From Alkalicoccus saliphilus (GTDB lineage Bacteria > Bacillota > Bacilli > Bacillales > Salisediminibacteriaceae): a stretch of DNA of 64,000 nt. The notes under the pieces are model-generated. The model had not been told where the DNA came from. It saw only the letters and a list, made by a program, of their open reading frames with translations, and made no database searches. Location of the stretch: contig NZ_PZJJ01000008.1 of NCBI RefSeq assembly GCF_003044065.1, forward strand, positions 51,091 to 115,090. Direction: 5' to 3'. Below, piece by piece: positions 18,192 to 24,986 of this stretch. The position numbers and the translations under genes are program-made. Within the stretch, counting starts at the first letter, position 1. The number at the start of each line of letters is the position of its first letter.

Positions 18192-18439
18192 TATTTCTCT
18201 CCTCCTGTTTCCGATAATTCCTCAGCTTTTTCTGCTTCTTCTCTTTCTAATGCACTTTTTTCTGTACTTTCTATCAATGTCTCTACAGAAGTAAGAAGAA
18301 TCCGCAGATCGAGATAAACAAGGTCAATATCTGCAATTGAGATCATGATATCTCCTCGCAGCACAACTCCTTTTTCAAGAACAGCATCCAGAACATCAAG
18401 AAGGGATACTTCATCATTTTTCTGCAGTTCGCGAGGCAT
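18191..18439 (-). CDS. gvpS: Gas vesicle protein GvpS (GvpA-family minor protein)
   Basis: 82 aa GvpA-family protein: LLDVLDAVLEKGVVLRGDI followed by MISIADIDLVYLDLRILLTSVETL and an acidic tail. The beta-hairpin core is more divergent than GvpJ, and its place between gvpL and gvpK matches gvpS of B. megaterium. Probably a minor shell or nucleation protein. Confidence 0.88.
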   Translation of the reverse strand: MPRELQKNDEVSLLDVLDAVLEKGVVLRGDIMISIADIDLVYLDLRILLTSVETLIESTEKSALEREEAEKAEELSETGGEK

Positions 18440-18444
18440 ATCGC

Positions 18445-19278
18445 CTATCCCCCTTCTTCATTAGTTTCAGACAGCTGAATCTCAGCAAAGTGGTAAAATG
18501 GCCATGGACCGGCCGCCTCCACTGCTAATCCCGGATACTTCCTGTCAGCATTATCCTGAAACTCATGAATGATTTCAAGTGCTTTTTCTGCCGTTGAATG
18601 ACTGTTGAACAAATATGCTCCATTCCATACCATTTCTTCACGCCGCACGCTTAAATTTTTTCTCCATACTTTTTTTTCCTGTACTTCAGCTGTCAGTGGT
18701 TTAAGTGATTCATGAAGATCACTGCAGAGTTCGGACACTTTTGCTCGTCCTCTTTTATGCAGCTCCTCGTCCAATTTTTTTAGTGCAAAATACTGCCGGC
18801 CCCTTGGCATGTCGGATATTTCTTCTTTTATTTTCTTAATTTCATCTTCATTTTTAACAAAGGCATCATCAAATTTTTTCCGGTCAGCATAGATTTTTAT
18901 GGTCCATTCTTCCGTCCCTCTCAATTCACGAAAAAGTTTCTTGATTTTTTCCTTGTGTGGAGAAACAGTACTTTTCATGCTTTCATAATTTTCGTAAACA
19001 GAGCCGAAAGGGAGAGGGATCACTACTGCACTCTTCAGAAGTTCATTCAATACTTGATGATGGTGGAAAGCATTTTCTTTTGTCCACTCTGTGTTCTGCT
19101 TATTTGTCTGAAAAGCATTTTCGGCGAACTCATCTTCCGGCACAGGACAGCACACAGTGCGTAATCCATACACTAATGGATATTCCACCGGGGAAAATCG
19201 ATCCATTCCATGAAGCTCTGGTAAATTCTGCTCCGGAATGTCCGGTATAAATCCATACACGTAGTACAGCTGTCCCAT
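18445..19278 (-). CDS. gvpL: Gas vesicle protein GvpL (GvpL/GvpF family)
   Basis: 277 aa. It begins with QLYYVYGFIP and ends with a GPWPFYHFAEIQL motif; the pattern GPWPxYxF is the hallmark of GvpF/GvpL proteins. The middle is a charged helical region. Its paralogue GvpF is encoded two genes upstream. Known: GvpF/L proteins bind GvpA and other Gvps during nucleation and line the gas-facing side. Placement between gvpG and gvpS matches gvpL. Confidence 0.9.
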   Translation of the reverse strand: MGQLYYVYGFIPDIPEQNLPELHGMDRFSPVEYPLVYGLRTVCCPVPEDEFAENAFQTNKQNTEWTKENAFHHHQVLNELLKSAVVIPLPFGSVYENYESMKSTVSPHKEKIKKLFRELRGTEEWTIKIYADRKKFDDAFVKNEDEIKKIKEEISDMPRGRQYFALKKLDEELHKRGRAKVSELCSDLHESLKPLTAEVQEKKVWRKNLSVRREEMVWNGAYLFNSHSTAEKALEIIHEFQDNADRKYPGLAVEAAGPWPFYHFAEIQLSETNEEGG

Positions 19279-19292
19279 ACGAGTCCTCCTGT

Positions 19293-19535
19293 CTATCTTT
19301 CCTCTTCTTCCATCTGCTGCATTTCTACTGCTGCACGGTACCGTCTGAGCAGTTCTTCTTCTTCCTCTTCATAAAGCTCTTCCGATATTTCTTCAAGCTC
19401 CAGCATCATCTGCAGGCGGGCCAGTTTCTTTTGAATCGTTTCAAGATCGTAAAGCTCTTTATCAACTTCTTCTTTTACCTTTTCACCAACAAATTTGACT
19501 GTGTCAATCGGCCAGGTAAAAAGTTTAAGAATCAT
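19293..19535 (-). CDS. gvpG: Gas vesicle protein GvpG
   Basis: 80 aa, predicted helical, with ILKLFTWPIDTVKFVGEKV at the start and a highly charged Glu-rich coiled region (LARLQMMLELEEISEELYEEEEEELLRRY). This is the standard GvpG layout. It overlaps the gvpF stop by four bases (ATGA), so translation is coupled. Acts with GvpF/L in the early assembly complex. Confidence 0.92.
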   Translation of the reverse strand: MILKLFTWPIDTVKFVGEKVKEEVDKELYDLETIQKKLARLQMMLELEEISEELYEEEEEELLRRYRAAVEMQQMEEEER

Positions 19536-20278
19536 GTTGCACCTGCCTTTACTTTTAAATCAATAAAGTTGTAAGCCGGCCACGGACCGGAATAGGAAAA
19601 GTCTATGCGGTCTTTCCACTTCTCATAAAGTTCATTCACCTTTTTATCAAAAGCTTCTTCCTTATCTTTATCAATTAAAAAAGCAGCGTTTAAAAGCATT
19701 CGTTCATTAATAACTTCGTTCGATTTAGCTGCATCGGCTATTTTAGCCAGAGGTTCAAAAATTTCTTTTTCAAATTCCAGGTGAATGGAACCTATAAAGT
19801 TTTTAGAAGCTTCTCCAAGGGCCATTCTGTCGTAATATCCGGCCGCTTTCGACTTATCCTCCAGAGCTGCTTTCATTTGTTTCAGCTTCGGATTGCTGTG
19901 GGCCTGCTTCTGCATCCATTCTTTTTTACCGACAAGCTTCAGCCCTACTTCGAATTTATTTTCTATTTTCGGAAAGATTTTTTTGAAATTATCATAAAGT
20001 TTCTGCATGAAAATCTTTACGTCTTCCTTGCTTTCCACAATGTTGCCAAAACTTACTGGAATGACCGTATGCTCTTTCATTACGCTGCTCACTGTATCCT
20101 GATGAGTTTTCGCGTTTTTACGGCTCGGTTCATAAATCTGTACTGGAGCCTGTGCCACCACCACAGCCACATCCTTATAAGGAATCGAAAAAACCTCGCG
20201 CTTTCCACCTCCGAGGCTGACCGGTTCAAACTTCTTTTCCACCGCTTCCGGAATTACTGCAAAAAGGTAATATCCCAT
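19532..20278 (-). CDS. gvpF: Gas vesicle protein GvpF (GvpL/GvpF family)
   Basis: 248 aa. N-terminal beta-rich domain beginning GYYLFAVIPEA, a helical middle, and the C-terminal GPWPAYNFIDLKV motif of the family. Start supported by GGGGG seven bases upstream. Lies 22 bp after gvpN. Structural/assembly protein located on the gas-facing surface in studied systems. Confidence 0.92.
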   Translation of the reverse strand: MGYYLFAVIPEAVEKKFEPVSLGGGKREVFSIPYKDVAVVVAQAPVQIYEPSRKNAKTHQDTVSSVMKEHTVIPVSFGNIVESKEDVKIFMQKLYDNFKKIFPKIENKFEVGLKLVGKKEWMQKQAHSNPKLKQMKAALEDKSKAAGYYDRMALGEASKNFIGSIHLEFEKEIFEPLAKIADAAKSNEVINERMLLNAAFLIDKDKEEAFDKKVNELYEKWKDRIDFSYSGPWPAYNFIDLKVKAGAT

Positions 20279-20300
20279 AAAGCAGCCCCCTATCTACTGA

Positions 20301-21332
20301 TTATTTCGTTTTCTGTACCGCATTTTTAACTAAGCGGGATGCCTTTGCAAACGTATCGGTTCCTTCAAACCGTATCACTTCTCCACTCAGCACATCCTGG
20401 CAGACCTGTGTGAATTCTTCATCTTCCGGATTAATGCTTATTTCCGCTTTTTGAGCAATCGTCGCAATCATTAAAGCTGATCTTATACTTAAAAGACCTT
20501 CTGCTTCCTTCACTTCTTCCTGAAGATTTTTAAGAACACCCCATACGACTTTAGCCTCTTTCTGCTTCACATCAGCTTTATGTTGAATAATGCTTTCCGT
20601 CGTTCGCTGAGTGTAAGCTACTTCTAAAGTAATGAGCCGGTCCATCAGTGCATCCTGTTTTTCAAATACACCTGCATACTCAATAGGATTCGATGTGAAA
20701 ATGATGTTAAATTCAGGATGGACAGGAACATGGGATTTATTTTGCTTTGTTCCATAAAGTGGAATAACCCGTTCTTCAAGAATGGATAGAAACAAGTTAT
20801 TGGTTTCCGGACGCGATCGTGAAAATTCATCGTAGATCAGCGTGTGGCCTTTTTCAGCTGCTTCTACCAGCTTGCCCGGTGTCCAGTTTTCTTTAATGTT
20901 TACTTCTTTTTTATAAACCTGGCGGATAAAATTATCTACGAGCTTTGTACTCGTAAGTCCTGTAATTCCACCTAGAAGGTCCTCATTCGTAATTTCGTGG
21001 TTACCGGTAATAACTGTGACAGGACGGTCTCTCCGCGCTGCAATTTCGAGAGCCAGAGCCGTTTTACCTGCCCCGGATCTTCCCGTAAGGTGAATCGGAT
21101 ATCCACTCATCAGGCAGCGGTCAGCTCTTTTAATAAGTCGCTTCGTTTCTTCTGTTTCTACATAATTTTTTCTTCCCTGTTTCTTTTCTTCTTTCTTTTC
21201 AGGTGGTTTCTGATCCTGCGGTCCTCGGGCAGCCGGAGCGGATCTTTGTGACTGATTTCTTTTTCTGTTTAAATTCTCACGATTTTTTTGGGCGGCAGTT
21301 CTTCTGGATGATGTCTGATTTTGTGCACTCAT
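20301..21332 (-). CDS. gvpN: Gas vesicle AAA+ ATPase GvpN (MoxR type)
   Basis: 343 aa. Walker A GRSGAGKTALALE near residue 83, Walker B TLIYDEFSR near residue 154, sensor-1 NIIFTSNP near residue 198 and MDRLITLEV near residue 220, all of the MoxR/GvpN clade. It powers vesicle enlargement by an unknown remodelling step. Unusual is a basic, Gln/Arg/Pro-rich low-complexity extension of roughly 55 residues before the AAA+ domain. It starts two bases after the gvpO/R stop. Confidence 0.93.
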   Translation of the reverse strand: MSAQNQTSSRRTAAQKNRENLNRKRNQSQRSAPAARGPQDQKPPEKKEEKKQGRKNYVETEETKRLIKRADRCLMSGYPIHLTGRSGAGKTALALEIAARRDRPVTVITGNHEITNEDLLGGITGLTSTKLVDNFIRQVYKKEVNIKENWTPGKLVEAAEKGHTLIYDEFSRSRPETNNLFLSILEERVIPLYGTKQNKSHVPVHPEFNIIFTSNPIEYAGVFEKQDALMDRLITLEVAYTQRTTESIIQHKADVKQKEAKVVWGVLKNLQEEVKEAEGLLSIRSALMIATIAQKAEISINPEDEEFTQVCQDVLSGEVIRFEGTDTFAKASRLVKNAVQKTK

Positions 21333-21334
21333 AA

Positions 21335-21616
21335 TTAATCAGCCTCTTCTTCGCCATGGACAGCTGTGGAAGTTCTGCGCCGGAGTGAAGTTCTCTCAAA
21401 AGATGACACATCTCCGTCTTCATTTACGTGTACGAGATACGTGCCGATCAGCTGGTCCCGTCCATAACGCTGCATATATTCTTTTTCTTCGATGACTTCC
21501 ACACCGAGTTCCCAGCCTTCATCTCTGTTCTTGATTGCTGTTATCCGGTGTACTGGATATAAATAGCTTTTAAAATAGTCTTTCACTGAAGTAATCAAGT
21601 CTTCTGTTTTCACCAA
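21335..21616 (-). CDS. gvpO: Gas vesicle protein GvpO family (GvpR of Bacillus nomenclature)
   Basis: 93 aa. The central pattern HRITAIKNRDEGWELGVEVIE followed by YGRDQLIGTYLVHVNEDGDVSSFER is the GvpO domain; the same protein is called GvpR in B. megaterium. It is followed without a gap by gvpN. A strong terminator separates it from gvpA upstream, so this and all later genes are presumably expressed by read-through. Confidence 0.88.
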   Translation of the reverse strand: MVKTEDLITSVKDYFKSYLYPVHRITAIKNRDEGWELGVEVIEEKEYMQRYGRDQLIGTYLVHVNEDGDVSSFERTSLRRRTSTAVHGEEEAD

Positions 21617-21663
21617 AATCCCACCTTTTGAATTTGAAATGTGAACTGACTTTCCCTTTATCC

Positions 21664-21724
21664 TGAAAAAAAGGACAGCCGGCCCTTATCCGGAGGAAGT
21701 ATAACTCCGGATAAGCTGCCGGCA
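21664..21724 (-). terminator. Strong intra-operon terminator between gvpA and gvpO/R
   Basis: Minus-strand hairpin with arms 21705-21723 and 21678-21695 (two GC-rich blocks separated by a small internal loop) followed by a run of seven T. It is the strongest hairpin in the operon and lies right after the structural gene, fitting an attenuator that keeps GvpA in excess. Confidence 0.85.
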
Positions 21725-21771
21725 GGACCCTTCTGCATATACTTCTTCAGCCTGTCTGGCAGTTTTGTTTG

Positions 21772-22035
21772 TTACGCGAAGTTCAACTGCTCTCTGCTGC
21801 CTTCAGAGAGATCTTCATCAATTTCACCCTGCACTTCGTCACGAAGCAGACCAACTGCTTCTGCATATCGAAGCCACGTATCGACACTGGCAATAACTAC
21901 ACGTGCTTCAATTGTAATAAGCTCGATACCTACAAGTGAAATCCGTGCATAAAGGTCGATAACGATTCCTTTATCTAAAATACGGTCAATAACTTCTGCG
22001 AGACTGGATGAATCTGTACTTTTCTGAATACCCAT
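21772..22035 (-). CDS. gvpA: Gas vesicle major structural protein GvpA
   Basis: 87 aa. Near-canonical shell protein: [19 protein letters not shown], the beta-hairpin [20 protein letters not shown] and helix [13 protein letters not shown], with a short acidic tail. GvpA assembles as a helical rib around the gas space. It corresponds to GvpB, the functional structural protein of B. megaterium. This is the only full-type gvpA in the window. The start has AAGGAG ten bases upstream. Confidence 0.96.
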   Translation of the reverse strand: MGIQKSTDSSSLAEVIDRILDKGIVIDLYARISLVGIELITIEARVVIASVDTWLRYAEAVGLLRDEVQGEIDEDLSEGSREQLNFA

Positions 22036-22059
22036 TTCTACATCTCTCCTTTTAAAATT

Positions 22060-22512
22060 TTAGGGTTTTTTAATATAGGATGCGCCCTTGATACTGCTGG
22101 CCCCCTTAACGCCAGAGTACCCTTTGATGTCTGAGACAGATTTAATGCCGTCATCATCATCTTTATCCCGTGTGAACGCATTGTCCTTAACTTCTTCTTT
22201 CGCGTTTTCCATCTGGTCTTCGAGTTCATCTTCAGCATCTTCAGCGCGCTCTTTAAATTTTTCTTTTGTTTCACTTAATTTATCGCCGACTTCTTCGAAA
22301 CTTTCTTTAATATCATCTTTGGCCTCCCGGGCCTGCTCAAACGTATCATAGAATTTTTTACCGATCCCCGCGGCGGCTGCTGCGCTTTTAGCCTGGGGAT
22401 GATCATCGGCAAAATCCTTAGCTTCTTCTTCTGCTTCATCTTTTACTGTTTCTTTTGCTTTTTCTGCTTTTTTCTTAATTTTTTTCCCCATGGAGGCTTC
22501 TTCTTCTGCCAT
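22060..22512 (-). CDS. Gas vesicle accessory protein, GvpQ/GvpT-like, with C-terminal hexapeptide repeats
   Basis: 150 aa, very charged and helical: a Lys-rich N-terminus, an Ala-rich stretch near residues 43-50 (AKSAAAAAGIG), and long Glu/Lys helices. The last 29 residues form five copies of a six-residue unit of the type xIKGxS (for example DIKGYS and SIKGAS). It lies directly before gvpA, the place of gvpQ in B. megaterium, so GvpQ is the best guess, but the sequence is low in complexity and the name uncertain. Start supported by GGGAGGTGAAGCT before the ATG. Confidence 0.6.
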   Translation of the reverse strand: MAEEEASMGKKIKKKAEKAKETVKDEAEEEAKDFADDHPQAKSAAAAAGIGKKFYDTFEQAREAKDDIKESFEEVGDKLSETKEKFKERAEDAEDELEDQMENAKEEVKDNAFTRDKDDDDGIKSVSDIKGYSGVKGASSIKGASYIKKP

Positions 22513-22532
22513 AGCTTCACCTCCCTAAAAAT

Positions 22533-22922
22533 TTAGGATTCCTTCAGTTTTCCTATAAAAAATCCGTCTACTTCGTGCAGCTTGCCCCGCCATGTTACCT
22601 CTCCTTTTGAAGGAGCAGCGGCCCCAGATTCATCAAACATTTTTGCATCTTTCACGTGGATGTAGTTAATTTCGGGTTCTTCCCCGCTTTTCAGCTGGTC
22701 AGTTGCCTTTTTCAGCTGCTCATACACGTGTTTGTCTGCATCGGAGTCTTCATCAAACACTTCAAGCATTTCCTTAAAATAATCTTCGGCTGACTGGAGG
22801 GTGCCGCTTACTAGAGTTCCGTTGACATTCAACGTCACTGGTACTTCGTAATCTTCATATTCATTTACCGCTTCAATGAGGAGCTGTAAAATAACATCTT
22901 TTTCTTTTTTTATTCCTGGCAT
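22533..22922 (-). CDS. gvpU: Gas vesicle accessory protein GvpU
   Basis: 129 aa. Shows VTLNVNGTLVSGTLQSAEDYFKEM, the most characteristic segment of GvpU-type accessory proteins, and a beta-strand ending (GEVTWRGKLHEVDGFFIGKL). In B. megaterium gvpU is the last gene of the cluster; here it is third from the front, before the gvpQ-like gene. Reported GvpU proteins phase-separate and cluster vesicles; whether this one does is untested. No transmembrane segment. Confidence 0.7.
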   Translation of the reverse strand: MPGIKKEKDVILQLLIEAVNEYEDYEVPVTLNVNGTLVSGTLQSAEDYFKEMLEVFDEDSDADKHVYEQLKKATDQLKSGEEPEINYIHVKDAKMFDESGAAAPSKGEVTWRGKLHEVDGFFIGKLKES

Positions 22923-22955
22923 AATGTCGACCCCTTCTTTAGCCTTCCTTAAAAA

Positions 22956-23720
22956 TTACTTTTTGGAAGAGCTTTTTTTGCGGCTTCCCTTTCCTTCTAC
23001 TTCTGTTTCCTGTCCGGAATATTCTTCTTCTTCCTCGTCTTCGTCTTCTTCTTCCTGACCGTCGTCTTCCTGCTCTTCTTCTTCCTCGTCTTGGTCTTCT
23101 TCCTCTTCCTCTTCTTCCTCTTCCTCGTCTTCTTCATTCTGACCCTTCATAAATTTCTCCATTTTTTCTTCGAGTTCATCTATGCGGCTTTGAAGCTGTT
23201 CGTTTTCCTTTTCAAGATCAGAGGTTTCTTCCTCATCCTCTTCTTCGTCCTCATCCATTTCTTCATCTTCGTCTTCGTAGTCTTCATCCTCGTCTTCCTC
23301 GTCCTCTTTTCCTTTTGTGAAAAGACTTTTTGCGGAATCTTTGAGGGAAGTACCTGTATTTCCGGCTTTTTCCTTTAACTTTTCCGCGAGGGATTCACTT
23401 TTGTCCCTCCACATATCCTTCATTTCATCGGTGTCCATGTCTTCAAGCATACCGGCCACTTTATGACGGTTTTTAGGACTGAAATAATAGCCTGCCGCTC
23501 CACCGATGATGGCACCTGTCAACGTAGATTTGAGAGTTCCCGGCTTTTTGCTGCTTTTATCTTTACTTCCTTTTTCTTTGCTGCTTTTTTTACTTTTCTT
23601 TTTGCTTTCCTGTTCTTGCTCTTCCTGTTCCTGCTCTTCCTGTTCCTGCTCTTCCTGTTCCAGCTGTTCCTGTTCTTCTTCACTGCGTTTTTTGTTTACA
23701 TTCTTTTTGCTTTTAGCCAT
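22956..23720 (-). CDS. GvpP/YtxH-like gas vesicle accessory protein with long acidic coiled tail
   Basis: 254 aa. Layout: Lys-rich start; a Glu/Gln block (residues about 14-38) coded by perfect 15-bp repeats; a Lys/Ser linker; a glycine-zipper helix TGAIIGGAAGYYFSPKNR (residues about 68-85) of the YtxH type that may insert in the shell or a membrane; amphipathic helices; two very acidic segments flanking a coiled coil (LEKENEQLQSRIDELEEKMEKF); and a basic tail. Probably corresponds to GvpP of B. megaterium but is longer and far more acidic. AGGAGG precedes the ATG. The function is inferred only from its place in the operon. Confidence 0.6.
   Translation of the reverse strand: MAKSKKNVNKKRSEEEQEQLEQEEQEQEEQEQEEQEQESKKKSKKSSKEKGSKDKSSKKPGTLKSTLTGAIIGGAAGYYFSPKNRHKVAGMLEDMDTDEMKDMWRDKSESLAEKLKEKAGNTGTSLKDSAKSLFTKGKEDEEDEDEDYEDEDEEMDEDEEEDEEETSDLEKENEQLQSRIDELEEKMEKFMKGQNEEDEEEEEEEEEEDQDEEEEEQEDDGQEEEDEDEEEEEYSGQETEVEGKGSRKKSSSKK
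23617..23661. repeat. Three perfect 15-bp tandem repeats inside the GvpP-like gene
   Basis: TGCTCTTCCTGTTCC occurs three times without change, with degenerate copies on both sides. On the coding strand it encodes an EEQEQ repeat; each unit is in frame. Confidence 0.95.
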
Positions 23721-23749
23721 TCAAAAAACCTCCTGTACTGTTAGTTGGA

Positions 23750-24262
23750 TTACTTGTCCATTTTCGACATCATTTTTTCCATTTTATCGAGCCGTTCTTT
23801 CAATTCTTCATTTTCTTTTTTTACCTGGTTAAGTTCTTTATTTCCTTTTCCTGATTTACCGGAGCTTTCTTTCTTATTTGAAGATCCCTCTGAAAACTTT
23901 TCTTTTCCTGCATCAATCAGTTTTTGTGAAACAGTAGCTGCAAGCTGTTTTGGCTCGAGATAGGAGTTAACGGATTGTTTCAGGTTAGTCTGTACCTGTT
24001 CCATCACAAGTTCCTGAACCGTTTTACCAATTTCGGAGCCTATGGATCTCGCTGTTTCTGACTGCATCGCTTTTTTTAGTACATTTCTGGAAGCCTGACT
24101 TTTAGCCAGGTACCCGATTCCTGCACCGATCATGGAACCGGCCAGAACATAATTTCTGTCAAACTCAAAGGAATCTGATTCTTCTTCGTTTTCTTCCTCT
24201 TCGTTTTCCTCAACTTCTTCATTGTTTTCCAGTTCTTCCTGATCTTTTTCTTCTTCAGTCAT
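23750..24262 (-). CDS. GvpT/GvpP-like gas vesicle accessory protein, first gene of operon
   Basis: About 170 aa from the ATG at 24262 (AGGAGG six bases upstream); the longer frame to 24277 would start inside the ribosome binding site. Layout: Glu-rich N-terminus (residues 3-30), glycine-zipper helix VLAGSMIGAGIGYL, an amphipathic helix pattern IGSEIGKTVQELVMEQVQ, a Ser/Lys/Gly linker and a C-terminal leucine-heptad coiled coil (LKERLDKMEKMMSKM). It resembles GvpT or GvpP of B. megaterium; the two cannot be told apart from this sequence alone. Confidence 0.6.
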   Translation of the reverse strand: MTEEEKDQEELENNEEVEENEEEENEEESDSFEFDRNYVLAGSMIGAGIGYLAKSQASRNVLKKAMQSETARSIGSEIGKTVQELVMEQVQTNLKQSVNSYLEPKQLAATVSQKLIDAGKEKFSEGSSNKKESSGKSGKGNKELNQVKKENEELKERLDKMEKMMSKMDK

Positions 24263-24313
24263 ATTGATCCTCCTCACAATTTATGAACTATACTCTTACT
24301 CCCTATACCACGT

Positions 24314-24340
24314 ATATCGTTACATTAACCTGTTTTTTTA
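24314..24340 (-). promoter_or_regulatory. Candidate SigD-like promoter of the gas vesicle operon
   Basis: On the minus strand TAAA (24340-24337), exactly 15 bases, then AACGATAT (24321-24314). The B. subtilis SigD consensus is TAAA-N15-GCCGATAT, so the -10 matches 6 of 8. It would give a leader of about 45 bases. A SigA reading (TATACG or TATAGG boxes) is also possible in this AT-rich stretch. Confidence 0.3.
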
Positions 24341-24522
24341 CTTTTTAAAGCTAATTGTCTACTTTTACATCTTTATTTTAAAGTTTCATCCGCCATTTTC
24401 GGTTTTTTCACAAACTCCTGCATTTCTTTAATTTTTTATTACAAACATTGTGATTTTATGAGCATCAGGGGTCGAAACCATACATTTACCTTACAGATGG
24501 TTTAAATGACTCTATATCAGCT

Positions 24523-24558
24523 CAAAAAAAGCTGGTCTGATAATCTAATCGGACCAGC
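24523..24558 (-). terminator. Terminator after the 56-aa membrane protein gene
   Basis: Minus-strand GCTGGTCC/GGACCAGC-type stem (24531-24538 with 24551-24558, one G-U pair) followed by seven T. It insulates the gas vesicle promoter from upstream transcription. A short repeat (24557-24635) adjoins it. Confidence 0.7.
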
Positions 24559-24635
24559 CCAGCTTGTTAATTAATTTTTTTTGCTGGAATTGTTATTTTA
24601 TCGATTGAATACGTATTTTCTGCAGCCGAAGACGG
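24557..24635 (+). repeat. Short intergenic repeat abutting a terminator
   Basis: Begins CAGCTTGTTAATTAATT and aligns over about 70 bases with 29329-29405 (shared blocks TTTTG-TGGA, TTATT, GAATAC-TATTT-CTG). The first 17 bases also match 5262-5278. Confidence 0.6.
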
Positions 24636-24653
24636 ATTTGAACATTCAATAGG

Positions 24654-24824
24654 TTAAAATAGAAAAACAATTAAAATAACAATAAGTACAGCCTGAATGA
24701 CTGATATGAGCAGCAGCTGCAGCGGCGACTGTCTCATTCCCGGCACAAACCGGCGTCCGGCAAAATTAAACAGGAGCATCAAGGCAAGACCAACAAAAAA
24801 GATGAGCAGGATTTCCTGCAGCAT
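24654..24824 (-). CDS. 56-aa two-helix membrane protein, unknown
   Basis: Open frame from ATG at 24824 with GAGGG six bases upstream to TAA at 24654. The protein has a hydrophobic helix (residues about 5-21), a short basic loop (FAGRRFVPGMRQSP) and a second hydrophobic helix (residues about 36-56) that runs to the C-terminus. The loop with basic charge suggests a cytosolic turn. A terminator follows about 100 bases later. I do not recognise the family; codon pattern, ribosome binding site and terminator support a real gene. Confidence 0.6.
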   Translation of the reverse strand: MLQEILLIFFVGLALMLLFNFAGRRFVPGMRQSPLQLLLISVIQAVLIVILIVFLF

Positions 24825-24986
24825 TATTATCCCTCATTTCTCCCGCTCAAAACTGAAACAGTCCGAACGGGTTGTGTTAGAAGCTTCGTCAGGCAGGATA
24901 AATGTTTTAATACAATATTTTATTCGTCAAATATAAATAAATTCCTTCCATTAGATTATACACAGTGAATTCCGATCAGCCTGCAG

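Noticed and set aside
22038..22274. 78-aa minus-strand frame between gvpA and the gvpQ-like gene
   Set aside because: Overlaps the gvpQ-like gene in another frame and has no ribosome binding site.
23617..23661. CRISPR-like short repeats
   Set aside because: The units are contiguous, without spacers, and code for an EEQEQ protein repeat.
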